The notes beneath the pieces are model-generated. The model searched no databases, had not been told where the DNA came from, and saw nothing but the letters and a program-made list of their open reading frames with translations. Positions 33,318 to 45,195 of a stretch of DNA of 64,000 nucleotides are shown one piece after another (within the stretch, counting starts at the first letter, position 1; the number at the start of each line of letters is the position of its first letter). A program made the translations under genes and the position numbers. The DNA is from Acanthaster planci (Eukaryota > Echinodermata > Asteroidea > Valvatida > Acanthasteridae), in NCBI RefSeq assembly GCF_001949145.1, contig NW_019091449.1, positions 373,210 through 437,209 of the forward strand, in the 5' to 3' direction.

Positions 33318-34775
33318 GCCACAGTTGCAAGTGGGTGTCAGTTCGTGAAAACTTCACTATCAACAAATTCAGTTTCACGAACCAGCACACGGTAGTGCGC
33401 ACGCACATCAGACACTGAAGCCAAACAAACTGTTGGTTTCAAGAACTGACACCCAGGCTTGTTATGGCAATTCAGTGCGGAGAAGAATTTAATTCATCCA
33501 TATACTTGCTGCCTTACCCCAAAATTTAATTAAATTCGTTTTAACTAGTGAAATTAAGATTGCATCATTTTGTGAAAACGAAAATGCACGGAGTGCCCGC
33601 GAACAGTGTCGCACTGTACCAGGTTCCAGTTCGGGAAACCGCCTACTCGGTTCTCTTAAATGTGCATAAATCAGATAACCTCGCACACGGCTGTCAGATT
33701 GTGGTGTCGGTGGTATATCATTTCCTTTCTCCTAGTAGAAATTGAAGTTGTCAGATATAAAACAAAACAGTTAAGACTCTTATCCAAACAACAATTAATT
33801 ATTAATTGGTTAAAAACACGAAGGCGAAATATTTTAACAACTCACACCACTTGCAGGGCAAGAACTGCCCCACTGTAAGCACCTGTCCCAGGCCTGTAAT
33901 TGTCTCCCATGAGAATGCCATACACGAATCCCGACTGTTTCAACAACATGTATTAGGCAGATGGGATATTTAACATGAGCAATAGACATCATACAGGAAA
34001 TCGATAATGTTCTTTTGTCTGCTGATATTATCATGCATGTGCATGAGCATGAAATTCAATGTTCTCTGAAATGAAATCATGACGAGAGGTTTATCTATAG
34101 ATATTGACAAGTGAAACGCTGTTAATGTTTGTAAACAAGGGAACCAAAACAATGATGTGAAAACTAGGCAGATGGTGTATACATGTGCAACCATCTCTGT
34201 AAACTAGAAGCATGAGAGGCTAGGCCACCTGACATACATTAGCCTGGCCGTGTTGGTCACTGACTGTTGCATCACGTGATTTTTTTCAAGACAAGTAAGC
34301 CCAGTAGTACGGTGGTGGCTGTTGTTGCATCTAGGAACTCGAAAAATAATGATTGAGTTTTCAAATGGAATTTCACCGAGTTATTTTTAGGCCAAAGTAC
34401 AAGGCCCAAAGTATCAGCTTGTATCGTCCTTTCTAGAAATGCATGGAGGGAGTTTGACCCCACCCCTCCCCTGGATCCAGGCCTGGGGGGCCCTTGGGTT
34501 TCCTGGCTTTTACCGCTATCAACCAGTGAGCCCGGTCACTCCACTACGATACCAGACGCGACCAACGTTTCAAACGGAGACTTTCTACCAACACATGTAC
34601 ATGTATTCCACGATTAGGGCAGCAGCTTCGTATCAATCCAAGCATGATTGCACGCAGTGGAACCGTGACACAATGCCACCTCATCGTTAAAGTAATAGGT
34701 CTGCTCCCGTAATGTCAGTGATGCTAATGAACTTGAAAACTACACGAGGTTACTTACAAGAATTGGCCACACCTC
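33318..34775. other. Non-coding stretch
   Basis: The first 150 bp continue the inverted-repeat context of the dispersed repeat. The rest has no recognised gene. Confidence 0.4.
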
Positions 34776-35934
34776 CATAGGCGTAAATACCGGGGATGGG
34801 GGGGGTATATATTCCCCACGTTTTGAAGTCACATCATTGCTTCAGGTCATATCATTTCTTCAGTTTAGCCCAAATGAACAATAAATCTTCACAACATGTA
34901 CAGAAGTTAGGCTTCGACCTTGAGTTCACGCAAATGTGTGAAGTTTACTGTATAAATAGGGGTGTGTGACACAAAACTCACCGAGAGTGAGTACATAACA
35001 CACAAGCGTACACATACATTGAAGGGGTCTGGGTCTATTTCTCTTGTTTGTTTTTGTATTTACTTTTTTTGGGTTGTTTTTCACAATTCTTTACAACAAT
35101 TCCGAAAATATCCCACAAATTACTTGCCTGTAGGCATACATACATTTACCTACTGAAAATGATAGCGTCTGGCAAGTCTGGCACGCCAACGTTTTAACAC
35201 AATCATTGCAGCTCTTTCTTAATGTATTTCGTCATAAAATATACACGACCAGAATAACCAATACCTAGGCTTTACTTCGAACGACTTCTGAGTAGGCAAA
35301 TTTGTCTGACAAAATAGCGGAGAAAAAATGAGACTTGCGTTGAGGTCAAATTTGACGGACTCAATTTGGATTTGAACAGTATAAGTTTTAATCATGTTAA
35401 AGCATTATGACCTAGGTTTTTATACGCTGAAAAAACGAAATTAATACCACGAACGGTGTAGAAGATGTGAATTACAATTACCAAGAGCTCGGTCATTCAT
35501 TCGTTTTCAGACTGTATTACACAATGACTGTGGTTGTTCCCAGAGTTGTTACTTATGTTGTGGCTACGTCCGAATTCATATGGGGGGGATGCATGGGCAA
35601 TTGAATCATTCCCCCACTATTATGATGAGCAAAAAAATCTAAGCGGATGGATTATAAAGAATTTTCACTTTCAGGACTTCCCATAATAGTAGCAATATCA
35701 CTAAAAAGGGAAAATCAATTTTATAAAGCCATAAGCATATGCCATTCTGATGTAAGATTCCGCATGATTTTGATACACATTACAGATGCGGATCTTTATC
35801 ATGAACATCTCCACCTATATAGAGTATATGGTGTACCCCCTCCCCCAGTTTCAAATTTCCATGGCCAGGCAAGTCATCCCTGAACTTTCTCCATTCCCCA
35901 CCCCCCCTATTTCCAGCACAGATTTACGTCACTG
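34776..35934. mobile_element. hAT-like element, 1.16 kb, no intact transposase
   Basis: The left end CATAGGCGTAAATACC and the right end, read inward as CAGTGACGTAAATCTG, agree at 10 of the first 13 positions, and each is followed by a G-rich run. The flanks CACACCTC (34768-34775) and CACACCAC (35935-35942) agree at 7 of 8 positions, consistent with an 8-bp target duplication. The interior holds only short chance frames, so it is a non-autonomous or decayed copy. Confidence 0.65.
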
Positions 35935-35942
35935 CACACCAC

Positions 35943-38148
35943 ACCATGCTAATTAAGACGGACGTCAGAGTAGTACCTCATGAAAAATTAAGCAAAAGCA
36001 GGAGTTGGCATGGACAAACATTTTTGAACACTTTAAAAACTTCCCTTTATGGGTCGACTAAAAATTGTGCACAGTATGGGTTGTGCCCTTCCCCACAATT
36101 TCCCCGCAGGTGTTTGGAAAGACAATTACTGACTTCGTCAGTCCCTCTGCTCATATACAGGTATGCTTCATTCACTCGTTAAATGTACAAGTTGTCTTAC
36201 CTCTGCCACTTGTTATACCTCCATATCCAATTCTGTTCTGAATTCAAAACTGGAAGTATTCACTTTGATATTTTTCAAAGGTTCCCTTGTCAGAATTGTC
36301 TGATCATGATTTTGATAACAGATTTTCTGGATTTCACATCAAAATAATTGTAATAAAAGGCAAAACAACAATATGCTTAACTTTCCGTATATTATGCCAT
36401 GATATTTTAGGATTATAAAAAATATTACAGCCAGATTGTTTGAGATACAGGGCTTGTACAGGATCTATTCTAATTAATGTCCTTTTTTGCAGTGATATTG
36501 CCAGATTAAGTACAATCAATAAAGATATATTTGCCTGAAGACCATAGCTCTCCAGGAGGAGAAAGGGTCGTCGTATATTTATTTCAAATGATACAGTTAG
36601 AGAAGTTTCAAAAAGCTTTGTGTAAGGAGTGCAGTCCTTTGCCTGTGGCTCTTCTGTCACGAAAACCTCAGGTGTCCTTGAGTGGCCTGCCTGGCGAAAA
36701 CCGCAAAGTGTGTGTGTGGGGGGGGGGTGTATACAAATACTGATAACTTCATTCCGGGAAGATTGTGGGGAAGTTTTCAGAAGCCTTCGACATTCCACCG
36801 CAACACTCTTCCGCTGTATATCCCCAACTTCTCCAGGACGAGATTTTAGATAACTCCTAAATCTATGCCTGTGCTGCGCGTGCGTCTGTTCTAACCAGTC
36901 ACTCGTGGCGGCTACCTGACCTAAAGAATCTCACAAACTGTCGGTATCTTTTGGTCTAAGAATTACCACTTGTATATAGCCCCATCTGTTGACAATGCCC
37001 TGGAGCCGGCTTTCCTCAAAGCATGATTGTGTATTGTTATGACATCGGCTTATTCTCTTCCGCAAGACAGATGATGGATTGACATATCATCATGATCATT
37101 TTCTTGAAAAGACCTGCAACATAATGACGCCACGCTTTGTTTAAATGACTCGTGTGCTTTCCTACTTAGGCTCAGACGGATCATGTCCCAGTACTTTGCC
37201 ACAGGAAAGTGCACATGTAGAAATAGCGTGATGTCATTATTTTAAAAGTCTGATAATGACATGCAATCAGACAAGGTAAAGTGGAATCTGACTTATTTCT
37301 CCCTGTTGTGAACGACCTTGATTACTCTCTGACAGTTACAAGAATATTGACGAGGATTTTGACGAGTATGCAGTTCATGATGTAAGGAATTAACCTCAAT
37401 CGCATAAATCGGCTGGAGAGAACACAGAAACGCACTCTCAAAATCAAGCTTGGTTCTGAAATCTGCAGTTAGGAACAGGATCTTCAAATCTGAAATCGTG
37501 TCATCCTCAAGGACACAAACAGAGTACAAGTTACGAGAACTTGTTCGAATCAGATAGTTTGAGAGATTGGTTACCGAAGCAGATTAAAGATAATGTGCAA
37601 TATAATCTCAGAAACATCTACTTCTACTTGAAATGTAGAACCCACAGGCATAAAAAAGTGCAATTCCTTATTTTGTTCAGCTGATGAACGAACTTCAGGT
37701 AACTCGGTTGGCAAATGAACTGGTAAATGCTTTAAGATAATTTTAAGTCATTTCGTGAATCTCTGCTTCGAGCTTCCGTTGTTTATGTGTTTTAAATTAG
37801 GAATTATTCATTTTATATTAAGTATATTTATTTTAATAAGGATAAGCATGTGATTAAGGTGTATGTGTTCCTTTAAGGTATGTGGTTTTGCTTTTATTGT
37901 TAACTGTTGTGTTTGGCCCCCATTTTCATATTTTGATTTATGTAAGACCGCCTCTGTTTTAAATATTCATGAAATAATGTTATCGTATGTATTGTCATTT
38001 AAATATTCAGACGATACAATTTAGCCCGTAGACTACGAATGTATCCCTATAACAGATGAATTAATATTCAACGAAGTGCGTTGGTGTAAAAAGTAGCAAA
38101 CAAGCGGAACATCAGGCAAAACCCGTTTAAACATGAAGAACGTGGAAT
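35943..38148. other. Intergenic, no gene recognised
   Basis: Chance frames only, including a 154-codon minus frame at 36334-36798 with no recognisable protein character. A GT/G-run microsatellite lies at about 36709-36732. Confidence 0.4.
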
Positions 38149-38216
38149 GGCCGTCCACGCGGGACGCACTTCTGCCAAGCAGAAGTGTTCAAACGGTGTG
38201 CTGCTGTTGGACGGCC
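38149..38216. repeat. Nested double inverted repeat (68 bp)
   Basis: An outer stem GGCCGTCCA / TGGACGGCC (38149-38157, 38208-38216) encloses an inner hairpin CACTTCTGC / GCAGAAGTG (38167-38175, 38179-38187) with a 3-base loop. Both 9-bp stems are perfect and GC-rich in AT-rich surroundings. The overall size suits a folded small RNA, but the asymmetric interior argues against a standard microRNA precursor. Confidence 0.65.
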
Positions 38217-40139
38217 TGAGTTTATTGGGGACTACATATAATTCAAGTGTATAAATTGACTTGAAATCTCAATGGCGTTTTCCTCTAGAAGTTATCGCAA
38301 AGATCATGGGAACTCACTCGCAAGAAAGCTGCAGCTCTAAACAAAACAGGAATACAGCATGCACAGACTGGGATTCCCGCCAAAAACTCCACCAACAGCT
38401 TTTAATTAGACCAACCTTTGCGAAGTGATGCTAAAACACGGTCAGTTTCAAAAAGCACAAGCTAATCTTCATTAGTATAAGTGATTTCTTTGGTGAAACA
38501 TTCTAAACTATTTTTATTTATCACTGAATGGCACTACGTGAGAACCACTTTCGCAAAAGCACAGCGTTCGTCTATTTTTATGCACTTTCGTACAAACTCC
38601 ACGGATTCTTTCGGCCGAAAAGGAATTTATGGCTCCCAGGAGCAATGAAGTGCGTCTTCCATTCGTATTTTTCAGTCCGTCTCTTTCAAACATGGAAATC
38701 CGCGAACAATTAAATTGTATGGAGTCAACCGGGCATTGAAATATTAAAAACGTGCATGTTTTTCGGCCGCCTTATTATGTCACACGGGACCGACTGCGGT
38801 GCAGCGCATACAGTGATTCTCGGTAGGCGTTTGCCTTGACAGATTTTCAGTTAAATTGTTGACGCGATATTCCAGTGGCAACTCAACAAAGCTTACATTC
38901 CTTGGATGAATGCGCATGCTGTACCCAAAAGTCAATGTACTTTTTACCCATAAGGTTATACTTTTATGAGAGAAACAAAATCTCAATTGAGGCTGGGACC
39001 GGATTCATGTAAGGTGGGGTCTGGGTGGCTAGCTATCACGAGCAGGATTTAACAGGAGTTCTGTATAATTTGAACCCTTACAGAGTCTTTCTTGCTTATT
39101 TTATTTCTTTTATACATTATGATGAATGACCGCTAGCGCAGTCAGGCACTCGGCCATTTCTGAGCAAGGTTGCCCAACAATGACGTGCAGTTTCATTTGG
39201 GTTTCGTTCACTGCATGATAAAGGTTTGTTTTCAATGGGTTTTATGCAGGAATGTACCCCCCACAAGTGAACACCAAAAAGGCAAGCTTCAAGGCCAGCT
39301 CACAAATAGTAGATTGGGAGAAGTGATAGAGACCCGGTGTTGGAAACCATTTTGTTTCCGAGGCTGGTATGTTATCGTGTCTGACGTTCAATGCCTCGAT
39401 GCTCGGCCAACTGCATGGTAACCCTACTGCACAATCATAAGTCTGGTGTCCATATCAAAAGATTTTGACTCCTGTGAGAAAGATGGTGTGGGACTCTTTC
39501 TCAGCAAAACCTCCACCACATTGTCATTCATATTTCGTTGCAGGTGTATCAAATACACGTCAACGAGGACGTCCCTGAACGTTATTGGGGAGTCTGGTTG
39601 TTCAAAGGACTTGTATTATCACTCTTAATGCATGGGTTGTGGATGACCAATTTCTTAAAATTTATCTCGAAGGCAATTCATTATTTAACATATGTGAGGA
39701 GTTTGACATATTGACAAGGGACTGAAAAGTAAATGAATAGCTATTACTGCTCTTGAGAAAAGTAGAGGACGGGTATTTTTCAATTGACAGTTTGGTTTAG
39801 TGTACAACAGTGTCACCGCCCTCAACGGCCCAAAAGTATTAACAGTGAAAAATACGGTGGCGCTATAAAGTTTTAAAGGCTCGTTTGCTGCAGAAGCAAA
39901 AATTCAGCTGGCATGCAGCCGTCACTGTCAACATGAGTGTAACGTAATATGGTGCTGCGTAGGCCTAATCTATGTACTTGCCCGTCAGTTTTAAACAGCC
40001 AACATGAATCAAAGTTGTTTACAAAATAATACAAAGAAGAACTGAGAAACGTTTAGTAAGCCGTAATGCATGTGGGGGCCGGGAATCTTCAGAGAAAAAC
40101 TATTTCTGTTGGCCTACTTTTTCCTTATTTCTTACCGTC
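38217..40139. other. Intergenic, no gene recognised
   Basis: No exon-like frame or known repeat is seen. Confidence 0.4.
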
Positions 40140-40571
40140 ACTATAAAGAGAACAACGAGATCGTCTACAGATACGCAACTCGTTGAACCACGTTACAGGC
40201 AGGAGTTTTATGGAAAAAAGAGAATTTTCTGTTGCAGCACCAAGGCTTGGGAATAGCGCTCCTTTTATTATTCGTGAGGCACCAACACTTAATCGTTTAA
40301 AGTCACGTTTAAAGACAATCTTTTTTCTAAGACTTATGTGTGAATGTTTTGATTAAAGTTCTTTCCAGGCATTGTTTGCTTTTTATGTGAGCACAGGTCT
40401 GTGTAAGGGATTACTTTGATATTGTTTTTGTGTGATTTTGATGTCTTTTGGGGCAACTATATTTGTAACTGTAATTTTATATATGTTAATGTATATTGAA
40501 ATATTATGCAGCCTATTGAGATCTTTTTGTAGATGACATTGGCTTTAAATATTAATTACTATTATTATTAA
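40140..40571 (+). mobile_element. 5'-truncated LINE (CR1/L2-like), 3' end only
   Basis: The frame ending at TAA 40354-40356 gives FSVAAPRLGNSAP, then IREAPTLNRFKSRLKT. This is the well-known C-terminal tail of ORF2 in CR1/L2/jockey-type non-LTR retrotransposons (FSVAAPRLWNSLP...FKSRLKT), with the usual Trp replaced by Gly. The upstream part (TRSSTDTQLVEPRYRQEFYG) is in another frame, so there is a frameshift near the A-run at about 40213. A 3' UTR of about 200 bp ends in ATTACTATTATTATTA, the short tandem tail typical of this group. The 5' truncation is the normal fate of such insertions. Confidence 0.8.
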
Positions 40572-40796
40572 CAGATAGATTCGGAGAATTTCTGCCGTTT
40601 TCGGAATCAGGAGGAATTTCTCCTGTCATAGGCTAATCCATTAGACGCCCTAACTGCGGTGGCACCGCACTCACACGCACATTGTTCAGCTTACGTAAAA
40701 TTGCATTTGACAAATCACCACACTTTGTTGGTCAAAGAGAGGCATGTAACGCGAGCGTACCACCCGTCCACGAGCGTTGTTCAACCGCAATACAGC

Positions 40797-40873
40797 GGAG
40801 AGCCACGGCTAGGTCTATCGTGTGTACGCCTTTGCGTATTTCCAACTGAGTGAAGACCTAGCTCTAGATAACA
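40797..40873 (-). repeat. Dispersed repeat, copy 3 of 3 (partial)
   Basis: The reverse strand reads CTAGAGCTAGGTCTTCACTC, then GATAGACCTAGCCGTGGCTC, matching the core of the copies at 11201 and 33207 but lacking both ends. It is more diverged than the other two copies. Confidence 0.7.
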
Positions 40874-43700
40874 GGTTGGAATAGGCCTACGGCCTCCGAT
40901 GTCTCTGGAAATGGTGGATTTCTTTGCTCTGGGAACCAGATTAACATATCTGCCATTTTGATCTCGGGTTGAGACTAAGGATGAACCTTATTGAGTGAAA
41001 GCCGTTTCAAACGTGTGCACTGAATCTCATTCAATGTAATAATGTTAAATTTGGGGGTACAAAACTATTTTGCACAAACCCTACCTCACTTTTTCAATGT
41101 GGTTCTGCTCAAAACATCAAGATACATTTAATCAGTTTAATCACAATTTTTAAACCATTCCCTAGCATAAACTGGTATTAATTTATAATCAATTTATACA
41201 TCATAGCAAAAATGCAAAGTATCCACGATTTCAATTTAATATGGTCGACTTGTGGAAATGTCAATAAAGTTGCTACACCCATCAAATCACGATTGGCATG
41301 TCCTTAATTTTTCTGGAACTTGAGGGTTTTGTTGCCCGTGAACTCGGTGCTTTATAGTCAACGTAACTAGGTGTAGACGTAACTGTAAGACTTTACTTCT
41401 GCGACAGTTGCATGAGAATGGGCCCTCAAAATACTGTGGTCAAATTTGCAATGTATGTCTTTAACACCTGACTCGTTTTTACGTATTTTGATTTTCCAGT
41501 TTGTTTTTTGGCTGTTTAGTGTATTTTTTAAGCGAAGTTATTATCTGACAGTTGTTTTGGTCTGTAACTACACGACAACGCTGAAGCATCTGCGCCCTTT
41601 CCCAACAAAGTAGCAACCACCAGCAAAGTGTTGACATTATTCTGTTGAAAAATGCACGAGGAAAGAGTGTCGGTCGGTCGAAGCCGGCAGGTTTATGCCA
41701 GCATTTCTTAGCCATGGCCATCACAATATGGGCGACAGAACAAGGACCTCATTCAAAGAAACCCATTGGTATAGATAGAAAAAAAGTGTGGTGCCCTGTG
41801 CTCCAATCATTATCAAAATAAATTACAAGTACATCATTTTCCATTTATAAAGTACATCCAAACCCCTTTGCAACGAGGACTTTTGGGGACTTCAGAAATT
41901 AAACTATCCTACCAATAAATACCAGAAATTATGTATTAACAGGAATGAACAAGAAAGAACGTGAAAACATTGGACTGTGCTATATTAACAGTGCCCCTAC
42001 TACCCAGATTCAACCCTTATTTAGTTCATTCTCACTTCATGAAATTGCTTTTCACTTCTTGGAATTATTACTTCACTATCCAAGCTTAATAGCTGAAAAA
42101 AGTTTGTGCTTTGGCGAGACACTGAAATAATCGATCATGAATACGACATGCAAATATATACCGGCACAAAGGGAATACCCCCTGGTGTTTGGCTAATCGG
42201 ATACCTTTAGATGACAATCGAGATTAATCCTGGGAGTCGATACTGTTAATTGATTCCTCTCATTACTGTCCAGGCAGCTGTTTTGTCAGTTCCAAACAGA
42301 AATCAATTTTTGAGAAAAACCATGAGCGGTTTTCCTGTGAACAATTATTTGACTTGCATTGATGGCGACTTATCGGAAGTCTGAAGCAATTCACCACTAC
42401 ACTACTTTGGTGACCTGTATACGGGCCTGGATGCGGGTTATACCTGCCCACGTGATCTGAATCCGTGACTTATACAATCTTACATCGCATCACATCATGT
42501 TGGCCAGGTGATCAAAATGTTCATAATGTAAGGGTTTGCTCCGCCAAAATGTTGTTGAAAGTATGGGCATTTACTCAATTCTAACTGTTCAGAAACACGT
42601 TTCATGAAAAAGGGACACTGTCGTCAGTTAACAATGAAGTCGCTAGCAGTCTACACAAGTCAATGAGGTTTTGACTAAAAATGCAACTCAAAGTTTTGAC
42701 TCGGTGCTACATCGTGCACAAAGTAACACTGGATCAAAACTTTGAGTTTCAAAATGATTCAAATTGGGCAATTCGCTTGTTAATGTTCAAAGTCATGCAT
42801 AATGCATTACCTCTTCATCGGCGATACATGGCAGTGGTACGCAACTTCGATGATGTCGCGATTTCCAGGGATTTGGGTTGACCCTCCAGGCCCTATTCAA
42901 GGAGCCACAAAATAGAAAATAGTGTTCAGCAAGTCTACATGCTTAGCAAAAATCCGCAGGGAACTTTCGAACGAGTCAAAAACAATAAAAACCTTGTGAT
43001 TTTTTTTGGATGGTAAGCTGCTTCTGCTAAGCAGATATTTTCCACGCTCAGCATATATGCCCGCCTGGCGTCTCTATGAAAATGGTCCTTTAGTTGTATG
43101 CTCAGACCCGTGACAGGTGTATCTGTGAAAATCAAAATACTGTCATTTCTGGCAAAATATATATACAAATGGCTTCAAAATAGGAACAATGAGATGCTCA
43201 ACATGTACATTATTTTTAAAGTCTCATCCGTCTCTATTTTCGATTCTACGGTTGAGGGGAAACAGCAGTACACTTCAGAGGGCTCACTTTATATTCACAG
43301 TCCTGTCCAATGAAGAAGCGTCATTGTGAGAATTGGGCAACCGTGATCAATGTGGCGGGAAAGAATGTCTTCGGGCCTACAACCAATCAGATAATAATTA
43401 CTTAGTCACGTGGGCTTGTTCAAAGATGGCCAAATCTATAATCGAAACGTGACAAGAGTCACACTTCTGTTGTTAACAAAATCTAATTTCAATTCTGCCC
43501 AAATTCAACGACAAATATGAAGAGACACTCAAATTTCTGTTGTCCACATAGAAGCCAGCAATTGTTTTGATGTATTTTTTATACAGATCTCAATTATTAT
43601 TCACATTTTTTAAGAGTAAACCGACGTGTATTAAAAATAACACTTCATCTGAAGATAATACCAGCACACAGATGACTTCACCCCTGGTCGTGATTCACTC
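40874..43700. other. Intergenic, no gene recognised
   Basis: AT-rich with short chance frames. Nothing recognised. Confidence 0.4.
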
Positions 43701-43707
43701 TGTTGTC

Positions 43708-44340
43708 AGCGCTAATTAAAGTCACCGTGATCGACACTGCGCATGCGATGATTTCGGCTCTGACAATGGAACAATAATTATTAAACGCAGCACGTGAAGG
43801 CAGTTTGCAGGTTAACCCGAGCATGGTGGCAACAGCAGGGGAGATGCGGGTGACGCGTCTGTCAGACCGTACCGTGCATGTGCAAATTTCAGCTGTCGGC
43901 AAAGATTGTTTGTATTTGGAGCATCGACTACGGCATTAAGAGAGCTAGCCGGCGTGCGCTGGGGCGAGCAAGCACTCAGCGAGGGGCCAGCGACCAGTTA
44001 CTCCGCAGCGACACGTCTGCTTCCTTCGCCCGGTTGCGGTCTGTGCTGTATCCGTGGGTGTGATTAATCGTTGGACGGGGCGCATCGACGAGTGATCCCG
44101 TATGGGCATAGACGCGGCTCCGCTCAGATGGATCGGTTGACGTTCGTTTAGCTCTGTAGTCAGTGGTAATGCAGACCTCTGGCTTGCGCCCTTTCCTTTT
44201 CAAAGTCTGCTGGCGAAATTCTCTCCAATTTACTTAAATCGATCATCACTTGACCTGCAGGTGTCGTGTTGTGGTGCTGCTGGGATACCCGGGAGGCGTT
44301 CTATCACAAGCCCTGCGAATTTGCCTGTGTCATCGCCACA
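43708..44340 (+). promoter_or_regulatory. Upstream region of the GAS1-like gene
   Basis: The sequence becomes GC- and CpG-richer toward 44100. Visible motifs are a homeodomain-type TAATTA (43713-43718), an NRF1-like TGCGCATGCG (43738-43747), a SOX/homeodomain-like AACAATAATTATTA (43770-43783) and a FOX-like TTGTTTGTATTT (about 43907). There is no TATA box. These are motif matches only; the start site is not defined. Confidence 0.35.
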
Positions 44341-45195
44341 ATGGAGATCAGGCCGTGCTCCAATCTGGTCTGGGCGGGACAGATACTGGTCCTGTGGGTA
44401 CCCGTGGTGTTGGCTACCTGCAAAGACCTCAACAGCCCGGCACTCAACGTTGGACAGAGATTTTTACAGATCAAAATTGAAATGGAAATAAACTGTGAGG
44501 CCTTACTCAACCGGGAGATCGACGAGTGTTCGCCAGATTGCGACGGAAAGGTCCAGAGTATGGTGCAGCTTTACAGAAGCCCAATCTTCTTCACCTGCGA
44601 CTGCTCCGACACTGTGCCGAGCTATTCGACCGATGATTGTCATAAGTTCCAAGAGCGGCTGGCCATGTGCCCGACTCTGACCGAGAACCAAGGCGCCGGG
44701 ACTGCCACCTCGCCTCCTCGCAGCACAAAGGCCAGCACCACTCCTACTATCCTCAAAGAAGGCAGGGAACCCTGCACTACGGCTCGCCGGCGCTGCTTAA
44801 GGAACGCCAACTGCCAGCAGAAGCTGGAAGACACCGTCACGGCTTGCCAGGGCGCGGGGTGTGGCGAGGCGTGTCGGGAGTCACTAAACACCTTCCTCGC
44901 CCATCATGCCGCTCAGAACATGTGGGACTGTACCGGGTGTGGTGAACATCTCCAAGACGACAATACCGCCTGGTGCGACCTGTCAAAACGGTGCACCGAC
45001 GCGCAAAGTGAGGGACCGGTCGTGACGTATAGGCCCGAAGGGACAGCCAAGACCCCGGATAAGGAGACCAACGGCGGGCACTCTCGGAAGTCGGTCGACC
45101 CGCTGGAGAACGCTGGGCGACCCTCTCGTCCAGCTTTAACCTGGCTGCTGGAACTCCTGCTTCTGTGCGTCATTTTGAGCACTGCACTTTACTGA
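44341..45195 (+). CDS. GAS1-like (GDNF/GAS1-domain) GPI-anchored receptor, single exon
   Basis: A 284-residue protein. It has an N-terminal signal peptide (hydrophobic core about 9-25, LVWAGQILVLWVPVVLA). Two cysteine-rich domains follow: domain 1 (27-110) and domain 2 (145-218), separated by a Thr/Ser/Pro linker. Domain 2 has ten cysteines spaced 6-5-10-4-3-18-2-11-5, the GDNF/GAS1 pattern, and opens CTTARRRC, like the CTEARRRC of vertebrate GAS1. Domain 1 keeps the second-half spacing (3-18-1-11) but has only eight cysteines. A polar tail ends in a hydrophobic GPI signal (about 267-284). GAS1 proteins are surface co-receptors for Hedgehog, and related GFR-alpha proteins bind GDNF ligands with RET. 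A single coding exon fits GAS1 better than multi-exon GFR-alpha. It is shorter than mammalian GAS1 (about 345). An in-frame ATG at 44266 exists but would bury the signal peptide, so 44341 is preferred. Confidence 0.8.
   Translation: MEIRPCSNLVWAGQILVLWVPVVLATCKDLNSPALNVGQRFLQIKIEMEINCEALLNREIDECSPDCDGKVQSMVQLYRSPIFFTCDCSDTVPSYSTDDCHKFQERLAMCPTLTENQGAGTATSPPRSTKASTTPTILKEGREPCTTARRRCLRNANCQQKLEDTVTACQGAGCGEACRESLNTFLAHHAAQNMWDCTGCGEHLQDDNTAWCDLSKRCTDAQSEGPVVTYRPEGTAKTPDKETNGGHSRKSVDPLENAGRPSRPALTWLLELLLLCVILSTALY

Noticed and set aside
36334-36798. 154-codon minus-strand frame
   Set aside because: No family resemblance, mixed low-quality composition, and overlapping chance frames on the other strand.
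44266-44340. Upstream in-frame ATG and cysteine-containing extension of the GAS1-like frame
   Set aside because: It would place 25 residues ahead of a clear signal peptide; the ATG at 44341 explains the protein better.
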